The notes under the pieces are model-generated. The model was not told the origin of the DNA, did not search any database, and saw only the letters and a list, made by a program, of their open reading frames with translations. Of a stretch of DNA of 64,000 bases, positions 1 through 8,974 are shown piece by piece. This DNA is from Paenilisteria portnoyi (GTDB lineage Bacteria; Bacillota; Bacilli; Lactobacillales; Listeriaceae): the NCBI RefSeq assembly GCF_014322795.1, contig NZ_JAASTT010000015.1, positions 1 through 64,000 on the forward strand. The letters run 5' to 3'. The first letter of the stretch is position 1, and every line of letters starts with the position of its first letter. Made by a program: the position numbers and the translations under genes.

Positions 1-239
1 TTCATTGAACAAATTCCTCCGATGTATTTGATATGTTTTATTCTATCATCTTTTGTCCAACTTTTATTCTACACCCATTGTTTTACATCAAAGCCTAATG
101 TAAAATACATTGATTTTAATAGACTAGATTTCCCCTGAGTATTTCCTTCACTAACTATAAGATTGGTTCCATCACTAAATTCAAAATCCTGAGCCTCTTT
201 ATTTTTAAAATCAATAATTGAAAATGAATTTACAATCAT
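1..239 (-). pseudogene. SMC/Rad50-like ATPase, N-terminal fragment interrupted by an in-frame amber codon (ABC-three-component type)
   Basis: The reading frame starts at 239 with an ATG that overlaps the upstream stop codon (ATGA), so the two genes are translationally coupled. It shows a P-loop reading EGNTQGKSSLLKS followed by YFTLGFDVKQW. This spacing is typical of the N-terminal Walker A segment of RecF/SMC-like ATPases in ABC-three-component defence systems. After residue 56 an in-frame TAG occurs at 69-71, yet the same frame continues with plausible protein (NKSWTKDDRIKHIKYIGG) to the window edge. No frameshift is needed to continue, so the lesion is a single nonsense codon, a sequencing error, or a true early end. 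The rest lies outside the window. The ATPase call is fairly sure; the system assignment is inference. Confidence 0.6.
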
Positions 240-1186
240 AGTTGCTGTTCTCCCAACTCACAAAAACAATCAATTGCTAATGCAATAGAAAGCTCTGTGT
301 CTATTCCCGTTTCTATGTCCATCATTAAACTTCTCAGATAGTCAATGGCACTCTTGTCATCAACAGAGTTCATAATGATATTAATATCGGCCTTTTGTTT
401 AATTTGTTCTTTTAAACTTTGATATAATAAAGGAATGCCTAGCTTTATTTTTTTTACTTTATTTTTAACTATGGTATTACATGGATATCCATTCAATACC
501 TCATCAAACATCTCCTTTTGTTGAACCGTTGCAAACACATGTTTCAAATACCTTCCGTCAATTTCTTTTCTTTTAAAGCTATCATCCGTCGTCATAATAA
601 TTTCGCTTTTTTGGTCTATCTCTAATGACAGTTCACCTAATACTAGCCTTGCTCGTTCATTAGTAACCAATAAATTTGCAGTAACCATTTCACCCTGTAG
701 CCTGGTTATTGCGCTATTTAAATCATTCGTAAATGGCGTTATATAAACATACTGATTATTTAGTTTGTCCATTTGATCTTGATTTAAACCTAGCGACTCA
801 CTAAGTTCCACTTTTTGTTCCGAGGAAAAGCTGTGTATTATTGGAACCAAGGTTCCCGGCTGATCTTCTAATTTAGCTTTAGTAGTCTCGGCTAAATCCC
901 AAAGAAAAATTTTACGCCTGTTTATTTTTGTACTTGGTAATAAATTTTTCTCAAGAATTGAAGGCTTTCCATTAGGCCTATATTTTAGCTTACCTAAGGT
1001 AATTTTTTTAGTACCTTTTACTTGGATATAATAAATTTTGTTATTCATATGAATTTCAAAATCTTCGTTTGATTCAGGAAAAACTTTAAAGTTTTTCCTA
1101 GTAAAATTATGAATCATTACAAGTATAATAGAAGCTTTTTGATAGTTAAAGCCTTTTATTGCAATTGCACCGCCATTATCAGCCAT
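236..1186 (-). CDS. Cap4/DUF4297-like nuclease, probable effector of an ABC-three-component defence module
   Basis: Predicted 316-residue protein. The first 70 residues carry the signature of DUF4297-type PD-(D/E)xK nucleases: a glycine-rich start (GAIAIKGFNYQ), then FPESNEDFEI and YIQVKG, matching the E-x-D...Q-x-K active-site pattern. The remainder is helical and ends in a conserved-looking tail (ETGIDTELSIALAIDCFCELG) that may dock to the ATPase encoded next. I chose the ATG at 1186 because AGGAGGT at 1196-1202 sits 9 bases upstream; an in-frame GTG further upstream lies inside that ribosome-binding site. The stop overlaps the ATPase start by 4 bases. Such nuclease plus SMC-ATPase pairs are proposed anti-phage or anti-plasmid systems that cut DNA on infection. 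Nuclease fold is likely; system membership is inferred from the neighbour. Confidence 0.6.
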   Translation of the reverse strand: MADNGGAIAIKGFNYQKASIILVMIHNFTRKNFKVFPESNEDFEIHMNNKIYYIQVKGTKKITLGKLKYRPNGKPSILEKNLLPSTKINRRKIFLWDLAETTKAKLEDQPGTLVPIIHSFSSEQKVELSESLGLNQDQMDKLNNQYVYITPFTNDLNSAITRLQGEMVTANLLVTNERARLVLGELSLEIDQKSEIIMTTDDSFKRKEIDGRYLKHVFATVQQKEMFDEVLNGYPCNTIVKNKVKKIKLGIPLLYQSLKEQIKQKADINIIMNSVDDKSAIDYLRSLMMDIETGIDTELSIALAIDCFCELGEQQL

Positions 1187-1469
1187 ATGTATTCTACCTC
1201 CTAACACGTTCTATTGTTTAAATTCGATTACGTTATCTATAAAGTAACTTCTACAAAATGGTAACATATTCCGATTTATTTGTAAACGATTGCGCTACTG
1301 CTTCGGAATGATTACATCTCTTGTTACACGTAAAGAGATATACTCATTCACCGAATATTTTATTCTTGGCGCTGCACACTATAAACAATGTCAAAAAGTG
1401 TACTACAAACGTAACATGTTTCAAAATCCATTTTCGGATATTTTGAGACGTGATTTCCATTCTTATCTT

Positions 1470-1501
1470 AAAGTGTCAAAAAGCATGCTTTTTGACACTT
1501 T
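1470..1501. repeat. 32-bp perfect palindrome
   Basis: Each arm is AAAGTGTCAAAAAGCA followed directly by its exact reverse complement, with no loop. A shorter related string, TGTCAAAAAGTG, occurs about 85 bases upstream near 1387. It could be an operator, a recombination site or a symmetric terminator. There is no T-run directly after it on either strand beyond the arm itself. Confidence 0.7.
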
Positions 1502-1509
1502 ATAGAAAA

Positions 1510-1544
1510 GAGTAGGATATAGCCTCTTAAGTCTAATCCTACTC
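1510..1544 (-). terminator. Intrinsic terminator after wapA immunity gene
   Basis: On the minus strand the arms GAGTAGGAT and ATCCTACTC form a 9-bp stem, followed by TTTTCTATA. It ends the transcript of the toxin and immunity genes. Confidence 0.75.
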
Positions 1545-1562
1545 TCGATTATATCTCTACTC

Positions 1563-2024
1563 CTACATTTTCTTTATAGGTAGAAGTTCCTTATAATTCA
1601 TATATTCTTCTCCAAACGTATGAATAATATCTTTTTCTATTTGTCCTGTAATTAAGGCGATATAATCCTTAAAATCATTTGTATCAAAAATTTCTTCTGA
1701 GTTATATTGCTGCCAAACAGAAAAAATTTGAAAGCCTGATGTTGTTAATTTAAAAGCGAGTAATGGGTTCTCTTCCGATTCCATACTCACGTATTCAAAA
1801 CTAATTTTATGACCCTTTTCCCAATCGTATAACCACCTATCTAGATAACAATAAAATTCATATAAAGCTATCGGTTCTTCAAAGAATATTTGGTTATTGA
1901 TCACAATATTAAGGTCTCCTTCTATATTCATTAACTGAGATGGAATGCTTTTTAAACCTTTTACAAAACTAAATTCAGAAGTGATTTGATAACTAATTTT
2001 TACTTTGCTGGATAAGCTGTCCAT
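1563..2024 (-). CDS. Putative immunity protein to the adjacent WapA/RHS toxin
   Basis: Predicted 153-residue acidic cytoplasmic protein with no signal peptide or membrane segment. I do not recognise its family from sequence alone. Its position identifies the likely role. The ATG at 2024 lies inside the last codons of the 2190-residue RHS toxin, with a 25-base overlap in another frame, the usual arrangement for a polymorphic toxin and its cognate immunity gene. It is AT-rich like the toxin's C-terminal tip, which suggests the tip and immunity gene moved together. A terminator follows at 1510-1544. The expected role is to bind and neutralise the C-terminal ribonuclease-like domain in the producing cell. 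The role is inferred from context. Confidence 0.65.
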   Translation of the reverse strand: MDSLSSKVKISYQITSEFSFVKGLKSIPSQLMNIEGDLNIVINNQIFFEEPIALYEFYCYLDRWLYDWEKGHKISFEYVSMESEENPLLAFKLTTSGFQIFSVWQQYNSEEIFDTNDFKDYIALITGQIEKDIIHTFGEEYMNYKELLPIKKM

Positions 2025-5000
2025 ATTTTTCCATCATCTCCAAACACTATTTTTATTTTCTTTTCACCCTTACTACCTATTTTTTTCCCCATATTAACAA
2101 TACCCACAAATGAACGATCCCCACTAGTATTATTATTTGTGATTGAAATATTTTTCTTGTTCAACCCTTCAGTTAGCCACTTTCTTACCTGCTTCTGACT
2201 GTCTGTATTGAATTTTGTATAGCGGCCTTTTGCCGATTTTAAATGTTTTTTTGATACAGAAAAATTTGCTACTTTTTTCTTAGCCGATTTCAAAGCCTGT
2301 TTTTTTGTAGGTAATTTTTTCTTAGACGATTTTTTAACCCATTTTTTTGTTTTTTGAACAATTGTTTTCCCATTCTTCAAGATAGTACGAATGACAGTTA
2401 TCCAAATGTGCCCGTCTGGATCATAATTCATAATTGGATTATTATTAGCATAGTTATATCCATTCATAGAAATAGGATCATCGTCATCCCCTGGATTAGG
2501 ATCTGAACTAATAAATACACCTTGTTTAGGTTCATAATAGCGCGCTATTAGATAGTACATGCCTACCTCTCTATCATAGGTATACCCTGCATAACCGAGC
2601 GTATTTTGCTTCGCTTCTTCTGTCAATTCTTGTGACTTTAGCACATTTCCCCATGCATCATAGCTATATTCCGCAACAACCTCGCCTGTATCATCTGTCA
2701 TTGCTACAACATCCCCATGTGCATTATGATGGTAATACAGTGTTTTTCCGCCTATTTTCATGGCTAAACGTGTATCTCCATCACCATAAATGTATTGTCT
2801 CAATAATTCTCCAGAACCATTGGTTTCATATAAAACATTAATTGTGTCAGCATCATAATAATATTTTGTTGTCTCACCATTAACTGTTTTTGTAATCCGC
2901 CTATCTCTGTCATCATACTCATACGTTGCAAATGGTTTATTTTCTCCATTTTTAGCGATAGCTATCAATTGATCGGCTGTATTCCAGGTGTACATATAAT
3001 TCTCATCAGATGTGCGATTTCCGTTGCTGTCATAGACTATCTTAGAACCATTCCAATCGATTAATTGGTTTCCACCATTATAACTCGCGTAACTCTCTTT
3101 CGTCTTACTAGAATCTATCACTTTAATACGATTTCCAAAACCATCATACGTATATTGTTTTGTCGTATCGTTTGGTAAAACTTCTTCCGTTAGCTGACCA
3201 ATCGAATCATATTTATATTGGGTCCTACCATTATCAGAATCATTAATTGTTAGAAGTCTACCAGACTCGTCATAACCGTATCTTTCCTCAAGGATATGAT
3301 TACCTAACTTATTCCCTGTTTGTATTTCAGTTATTTTTTGAGCGTTATCGTAATTAAAGTTACTAGTAACGCCATTCCCAGCAATATAGTTGCTAACATT
3401 ACCATTTTCTCCATATTCCATAAAATAGTTACGGCTTCCATCGTGTACTTTTACATTTTGATTTAATTGATTATAAGTGTAGCTCACCTTGTTTTGATAA
3501 GAGTTTTGTATGGATGTAATTGTGCTTATCTTATTACTTGTCCCTTTAACTCCATTTTTCACAGTATCTTGATAGGTTCTTGTCACAATCCCATCTCGGT
3601 CTACTTGCTTTATTAACCGATCAGAGCTATCGTAATAACTTTCTTTTGATATTCCTATTATTTCATTAGTAACTTTCGTTTCATTTCCATTCAAATCTAA
3701 TTGGTAGCTAAATGCTGTTTGATCATTCCACTTCACACCAACATTACGATCAACAGAATCATAGATGCTTTCAATCGTATCACCGTTTGGTTTTGTCACT
3801 TTGGTTTCGTTCGCATTCGCGTCGTATTCGTAGCTGATTTTGCGACCTAAGGCATCAGTTAGTTGGGTTACCTTGTTGTCGCTATCGTACACGTAGCTAT
3901 TTTGCTGTTCTTCCCCATCTGCTGTGACGAATTTCTCGGTCGTATTGCCATTATCATCGTACTTGTAAGCTACCGCTGTTCCGTTCGCCAGCGTTGTTTT
4001 CGTCAATTGATTATCGACATTGTACTCCAATTGCTTCGTGTTACCTTTTTCATCGGTTTCCGTCAGTTTATTGCCATACACATCATACGTAAATGCCGTT
4101 TTCTGCTTCTCCTCATCGTACGATGCCGTCACATAATTCCCTGCGCTATCATATGTGTTCTCCGTCAACACTTCCCCATCAATCACACGCATATTATCAA
4201 ACCACGCTTTACCTGTATGCTTCCCACGGAATAGCGTCCAGATTTTCAAACGCGTGATTGGTTTGTCCACGTTCACCGTCACCGCACTACGATTCCACTC
4301 ATTCGTTCCAGTCGGGAATGGCGCGTAGAATGATTTCGTCACGCCGTCGCTCAATACCGCCTCAGCCAGAATCGCGTAATCGTTCGACAGCTTCTCGCCG
4401 CCCGCCGTATTCACCACGTTTTCCGATTTCGACATCGCTGTCACCGTCACGTTTTTCGCCGTCGTTTGGTTCAGCACGATTTCTTGCCCGTACTTGCTGT
4501 CCACGTCCGTCACCGCTGTGCGCACAATCCGCGCCGATGAACTGTCCGCGAAGCCTTCCGTGTCGTCAACCGCTAATTTATCCGCGCCCGCCGTCGAACC
4601 TCTCCACCAGCCAGTCGCCATCAATTCCGTGCCTTTTTCAAAACTACTGTTCAGCACAGGGTTAAAGTTCGCCGATGCCTCGCCTTTTTCGAGTTGTACA
4701 TTATCAAACCACGCCGTTCCTGTCCCACCAGTGTCTTTATTTTGCTCCACTTCTAGGAAAATATAGGCTTTTGCGGTCGTTTTCGTGGTCTTAATCGTCA
4801 GCTGGCGTTTCGTCCAAGGACGGTTCGCTTTAATGTCACTGTAACGGTTACTCTGCCAACCATCGCCATCCGTCACGCGTTTGCCCGTCGCGTCGTGCAG
4901 CTCGACGTTAAAGAACACATTCGTATCCTTCATGTCGCTCGTCTTGATCAGCGCGCTCAGCGTATACGTCGAGTCTGGCTCTAGTTCCACGATCTGTTTC

Positions 5001-8000
5001 CCAGCCGTAAACCCGCGTCCTGTCGATTTCCCAGTGATTTTCAAGGAAGCCGCTCCGCTCACGCCGCCCGGTGCCGATGTTGTTTTGTCGATCGCTACCG
5101 TTCCCGTCGCCGTTTGGTACACTTGCGAGAACCATTCCGTCGCGACTAAATCCTTCTCAAAACTTGGATTCGCTAAAATATTAGTCGCCGTGCTTAGTTC
5201 TGCGGTTCCTTTAATCACATTTCCATATTTATCATACTGTGAAACCGTCGAGGTCGCGCCGCCAGATTGGTCTGTTTCCGACACCGCATCTGCATCATCG
5301 TAGGCTACCGTCGTTGTTTTATTCTCGGTATCCGTCATCGATGTCACGTCATTATTCTCATTATACGTATAATTCTCCGTCCCGTAAGGATCAGTCACCG
5401 ACGTCACATTCCCGTCCGCGTCATACGTATACGTTTCTTCTTGCCCTTTTGGACTCACTTCTTTGATCAGGTTATTCGCCTCATAGCTCGTCGTCGTGCT
5501 CAACTTCAAGCCATCCGCGTCCACAATCACTTTCTCGGGATTTCCCGCCTGATTGTAGGTATAAACCGTCTTCTTGCCTTTCGCGTTCACCAGCGTCGCC
5601 TCACGCTTCTCAGGCGCATAGCTCAGCGTCGTCGCTTTCCCAACTGGATCCGTCACCTTCACCAGCTTCTTATCTGTGTACGCATACGTTGTTTGGTATG
5701 GCGTCGCTTCCGTGTGTTTCGGATCATAAATCGCTGTCAACAAGCCATCCGTGTAGCCATAACGATACGCCTTCCCGCGCGGTGTCGTCGATGCCGTCAA
5801 TTGTTTCGCCGCATCATACGTAAACGTCACGTCCCGATTCTCCGGTCCTGTCACTTTCGAAATCTGCGCACCATTATAAGCCACGCTCACCTTCCGACCA
5901 GACGCATCCGTAATCCCCGTCAACTTCCCACTCGCGTAAGTATACATCAACACATTCCCATTCGGATCCTTCTCCGTCAAAAGTTGTCCCGCCACGTTAA
6001 ACGCCACTTCCGATTTATCCTGCTCCACCATCAAAAAGCCCGTCGCCGTTTTCGTCAGTTCGCTATACACACCAGCAGGCGCCTCATACGTCGTGCCCGT
6101 TTTCATAAACAATTGCGTTTTATTATCCGATTCATACAACATGACATCGCCGTTCGCTTGTTCTGCGACGCGCGTTTCCAGTGTACTCGTCCAACCTTTT
6201 CCGAACAAGCCAACTTGGTCATTTTGACTGTTAAATGTTCGGCTAATATTAATGCTTGGCCCGCGTCCTTCCAGCTCGAAATCCGTCTCGCTGAACAAGA
6301 AATTCCCGTTCGTCGCGTTCACTTCGCCGCCAATCACCGGAATCGATGTCCAATAATCCACCATTCCCTGCTGTGAACCAACAAGCGGAATCGTCGCTTT
6401 GTACGTCCCAGAAATCGTGCTGGCACCTTGTTGTCCTGTCTTCGTATACGCCTTCACCCGGAAAGCATAATTTTTCAAATGGCCTAACGTTCCGCCAGAA
6501 TTCGTATACACTGGCGAAGGATCTTGCGCTAATTCTGCGCCTTTTCCGTCCGTATGCAACGCCCAGCCACCAGCCGCAATCTCCGCTTGCGTTGGCCACA
6601 ATCCTTTATGTTGCGTCGTCCACGATGTCTTATTCCCAACATCAAATTCGACATCCTTTTTCCCATCAAACATCGTCACGATATAACCTTCTGCATTCGC
6701 AACAGGCGCCCAGTTCACTTGCACATAACCGGTATTCGTGCCCGCCAAGTTCGCGTACGCTTTCCCGGTCGGTGCTGCTGGCGTCTCAATCGGCATGTAC
6801 ACATCCGTAATATCCGACGTCGGGCTATCCCCACCTGGGAACGTTGCTAAAACCCGAACGATGTATTTTTGCTGATTCCGTAACCCAAACGTACTGCCAT
6901 ACTGGAAACCATTTTCATAGAGTTCCCGCGGATCATTCGCAAATTCGGCACCTTTTCCGTCCGTGTGGAAATCAAATTCGCCTTCATCAATCTCCGCTTG
7001 TGTCGGGAAAATCCCCTTCCCTTTCGTTGACCACGACGTCACATTGCCGACTGGGATTTGCTCATAATTATACCCATTCGCTATAATCACTTTGTAACCT
7101 GTCGCGCCCGGCACCGCGTTCCACGTCAAATCCATGTAACCCGTGCCAGTTCCCGGTCCATTCGAATACGTTTTTGCGACCGCTTTCGCTGGTTTTGCAT
7201 ACGTATACGTCACTTCCAAATACGGTACATTGGTTCCCGTTTCCGTCGCCGTGAACTTTTTCCAAAAACCTTGCGTGTTTGTCGTATGCATCATGAAACC
7301 GTAGTTCACCCGCGTGCCCTGCGCCCATGCCTGCACCGTATCCTTCACGTTAAAACTAGCCCACTGCCCGCGTCCGACATTCGTTTCCGCAATGTTCGTC
7401 GCTGTCGGTTTCGTATTCCACGTCACCGCGCCCGGCGTCCAAGCACTCTTCACCTCATCCAATTTCACCAAGTTTGGCGTCGATGGATAGTAATGCCATT
7501 TCGCATACGCCTTAAACGTCGCCGATTCAATCGAAGCTTTCGCTAGTGACGACACATCCGGCTTGATATACGCGTAATTAATCCCCGTCGTGCCGTCATA
7601 TTGACCAACCGACATTGTATACTCGCCTTGACCCGCGTCCCATAGCTTGCTTCCCGAATAATTCGTCGTTGGGTAAGCACTCGCAATATGCGCATCCGTC
7701 ACCTTTTTCAGCTGCACACTCGGATCAATATAAACTGGGTACTCCCGATCCTCCGCCTTCAACCAGCCCGCATCCGCCACAACCTGCAGCGAATAAACCG
7801 TACTCGTCAACGCCTCCAGCTTGAATTCCACCGCATCTGAACTCACCGCGATGCCCGATTTATCATCGATTTTCGAGTCCGACATCACCGGCTTCGGCAA
7901 TTCAAACACCACCGCGCCCTTGCGATTCGTAAAGCTGATCGAGCCGTCTTCCAATTGTTCCACTTTTAATTTCGTGTCCAATCGGAAATTATACCTATTG

Positions 8001-8572
8001 AATCCATTATATTCATTCACCACGATGTCTTCCTTCACAGACGTGTTAAAATGCAAATTCCGCAAATCCGTGTTCGGTAACACCTCTTTAAATCGCGCTT
8101 CATTGCCATCGACGCTAGCTTCCACGTCCGTCACAGCCGTTTTTTCGTTCTCGCCTTCTGCCGATTCAAAACCAAACGTAATCGCTTCGTTTCCCTCTCC
8201 AAAAGTACTGTATTTCCCTTTTTCCATCTTCGGTAGGAATTGCGCTTGAATCTCCGTCCGTTCCGCCTCAATGACATCCTCATCCGTCGTCACCAAGTCA
8301 TTGGAAACCCGCTCCCACTCGCCATCTTCCTTCACATTGACCGGTTCCGTAAAAATCTGTTTCGTGAAAGAACCATTCTGATTATCAAAAACAAGCTCAT
8401 TCTCCGTGCGTTCCTCAACCACTTCCACTGGCTTCGCTTCCGCCGTCGTTTTCGGTGTCGGTGCCGCATCCCCCTTTGTTTCCTCCGCGCGTGGTTCAAA
8501 TGCTGGTAATGTTGAAACAACCAACGCAAAAACCAACCACACTAATAACCCCTTTTTCAGCCACGTCTTCAT
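2000..8572 (-). CDS. wapA: WapA-like secreted RHS/YD-repeat toxin with variable C-terminal domain
   Basis: Predicted 2190 residues, starting at ATG 8572 behind GGAGGAG; longer in-frame starts lack a ribosome-binding site. Order seen: signal peptide (MKTWLKKGLLVWLVFALVVS); DNRLRE-type cell-wall domain at about 285-465; two FN3-like modules with motifs such as GYMDLTWNAVPGATGYKV at about 465-740; DUF6531-like segment starting RHS (near 757); YD repeats; two CBM-like 'NPSFEKD' jelly-roll modules at about 1137-1475; further YD repeats; Rhs core ending NYDPDGH (near 2051); then a lysine-rich 140-residue tip. The tip ends KIKIVFGDDGKIWTAYP, resembling BECR-fold ribonuclease toxins. WapA proteins mediate contact-dependent inhibition of neighbours. 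Codons are GC-rich in the first two thirds and clearly AT-rich after about 3800, suggesting exchange of the C-terminal part. Tip activity is inferred. Confidence 0.9.
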   Translation of the reverse strand: MKTWLKKGLLVWLVFALVVSTLPAFEPRAEETKGDAAPTPKTTAEAKPVEVVEERTENELVFDNQNGSFTKQIFTEPVNVKEDGEWERVSNDLVTTDEDVIEAERTEIQAQFLPKMEKGKYSTFGEGNEAITFGFESAEGENEKTAVTDVEASVDGNEARFKEVLPNTDLRNLHFNTSVKEDIVVNEYNGFNRYNFRLDTKLKVEQLEDGSISFTNRKGAVVFELPKPVMSDSKIDDKSGIAVSSDAVEFKLEALTSTVYSLQVVADAGWLKAEDREYPVYIDPSVQLKKVTDAHIASAYPTTNYSGSKLWDAGQGEYTMSVGQYDGTTGINYAYIKPDVSSLAKASIESATFKAYAKWHYYPSTPNLVKLDEVKSAWTPGAVTWNTKPTATNIAETNVGRGQWASFNVKDTVQAWAQGTRVNYGFMMHTTNTQGFWKKFTATETGTNVPYLEVTYTYAKPAKAVAKTYSNGPGTGTGYMDLTWNAVPGATGYKVIIANGYNYEQIPVGNVTSWSTKGKGIFPTQAEIDEGEFDFHTDGKGAEFANDPRELYENGFQYGSTFGLRNQQKYIVRVLATFPGGDSPTSDITDVYMPIETPAAPTGKAYANLAGTNTGYVQVNWAPVANAEGYIVTMFDGKKDVEFDVGNKTSWTTQHKGLWPTQAEIAAGGWALHTDGKGAELAQDPSPVYTNSGGTLGHLKNYAFRVKAYTKTGQQGASTISGTYKATIPLVGSQQGMVDYWTSIPVIGGEVNATNGNFLFSETDFELEGRGPSINISRTFNSQNDQVGLFGKGWTSTLETRVAEQANGDVMLYESDNKTQLFMKTGTTYEAPAGVYSELTKTATGFLMVEQDKSEVAFNVAGQLLTEKDPNGNVLMYTYASGKLTGITDASGRKVSVAYNGAQISKVTGPENRDVTFTYDAAKQLTASTTPRGKAYRYGYTDGLLTAIYDPKHTEATPYQTTYAYTDKKLVKVTDPVGKATTLSYAPEKREATLVNAKGKKTVYTYNQAGNPEKVIVDADGLKLSTTTSYEANNLIKEVSPKGQEETYTYDADGNVTSVTDPYGTENYTYNENNDVTSMTDTENKTTTVAYDDADAVSETDQSGGATSTVSQYDKYGNVIKGTAELSTATNILANPSFEKDLVATEWFSQVYQTATGTVAIDKTTSAPGGVSGAASLKITGKSTGRGFTAGKQIVELEPDSTYTLSALIKTSDMKDTNVFFNVELHDATGKRVTDGDGWQSNRYSDIKANRPWTKRQLTIKTTKTTAKAYIFLEVEQNKDTGGTGTAWFDNVQLEKGEASANFNPVLNSSFEKGTELMATGWWRGSTAGADKLAVDDTEGFADSSSARIVRTAVTDVDSKYGQEIVLNQTTAKNVTVTAMSKSENVVNTAGGEKLSNDYAILAEAVLSDGVTKSFYAPFPTGTNEWNRSAVTVNVDKPITRLKIWTLFRGKHTGKAWFDNMRVIDGEVLTENTYDSAGNYVTASYDEEKQKTAFTYDVYGNKLTETDEKGNTKQLEYNVDNQLTKTTLANGTAVAYKYDDNGNTTEKFVTADGEEQQNSYVYDSDNKVTQLTDALGRKISYEYDANANETKVTKPNGDTIESIYDSVDRNVGVKWNDQTAFSYQLDLNGNETKVTNEIIGISKESYYDSSDRLIKQVDRDGIVTRTYQDTVKNGVKGTSNKISTITSIQNSYQNKVSYTYNQLNQNVKVHDGSRNYFMEYGENGNVSNYIAGNGVTSNFNYDNAQKITEIQTGNKLGNHILEERYGYDESGRLLTINDSDNGRTQYKYDSIGQLTEEVLPNDTTKQYTYDGFGNRIKVIDSSKTKESYASYNGGNQLIDWNGSKIVYDSNGNRTSDENYMYTWNTADQLIAIAKNGENKPFATYEYDDRDRRITKTVNGETTKYYYDADTINVLYETNGSGELLRQYIYGDGDTRLAMKIGGKTLYYHHNAHGDVVAMTDDTGEVVAEYSYDAWGNVLKSQELTEEAKQNTLGYAGYTYDREVGMYYLIARYYEPKQGVFISSDPNPGDDDDPISMNGYNYANNNPIMNYDPDGHIWITVIRTILKNGKTIVQKTKKWVKKSSKKKLPTKKQALKSAKKKVANFSVSKKHLKSAKGRYTKFNTDSQKQVRKWLTEGLNKKNISITNNNTSGDRSFVGIVNMGKKIGSKGEKKIKIVFGDDGKIWTAYPAK

Positions 8573-8829
8573 GCAAAAACTCCTCCGCTTTTTGTATTTT
8601 TTCTTACCATCTCTTTTTTTGGTGAGCGTTTTCACCAAACTACAAAGTAACATAATTAACCTTGGAAAACAATGCTTTTTTCGTTTTTTTCTAATAAATT
8701 ATTTTTTTCTTGTTTTTCTAACTATGAATTTACTCAATTCAGCTACATCCCGCATAAACCACTCCAAAATGGCATCCCCACCTTTCTTGATCTCTTACCC
8801 ATTATACGAACGTACGTTTGATTTGTAAA
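8573..8829 (-). promoter_or_regulatory. Promoter and long leader of wapA
   Basis: On the minus strand a -35 TTTACA (8824-8829) and a -10 TATAAT (8801-8806) are separated by exactly 17 bases. The spacer carries an AACGTACGTT palindrome, a candidate operator. The predicted leader is about 220 bases, AT-rich, and contains a hairpin TTTGGTGA/TCACCAAA near 8618-8640. The same layout and much of the same sequence recur upstream of the second wapA-like gene (14567-14821). Confidence 0.7.
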
Positions 8830-8850
8830 TAGCAAAAGTCTCCCAACTTT

Positions 8851-8971
8851 GAAAAGCTGAACGGGCTCGTTCAGCTCCGAAAAAATTTGTTAGGGGCCAC
8901 AGTGAAAACCCGCACTTGGTTTTTGCGGAGGGCCCGAAAATTTCGAGGAGCTAGCCCGTGAAGCTAGATCC
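8851..8971 (+). repeat. Structured palindromic repeat, copy 1
   Basis: About 121 bp folding as one long imperfect hairpin. Helices: AGCT (8855-8858) with AGCT (8962-8965); ACGGGCT (8861-8867) with AGCCCGT (8953-8959); AGCTCC (8873-8878) with GGAGCT (8947-8952); CGAAA with TTTCG; GGGCC with GGCCC (8931-8935); and an inner hairpin AAAACC/GGTTTT (8905-8910, 8918-8923) with a 7-base loop. It joins copy 2 directly after GATCC. Confidence 0.8.
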
Positions 8972-8974
8972 ATT

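Larger units (their letters stand above)
1187..1562. other. Intergenic region with palindrome and terminator
   Basis: A 376-base gap between the nuclease gene and the wapA immunity gene. It holds the ribosome-binding site of the nuclease gene, a 32-bp perfect palindrome (1470-1501) and a minus-strand terminator (1510-1544). A 71-codon plus-strand frame at 1290-1505 has no ribosome-binding site and covers the palindrome, so I do not call it. Confidence 0.6.

Noticed and set aside
1290-1505. 71-codon plus-strand frame
   Set aside because: No ribosome-binding site; it spans the 32-bp palindrome, and the residue pattern is not protein-like.
5267-6376. Long plus-strand frame opposite wapA (369 codons, Arg/Ile-rich)
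   Set aside because: Antisense shadow of the GC-rich wapA coding sequence; skewed Arg/His/Ile content and no ribosome-binding site.
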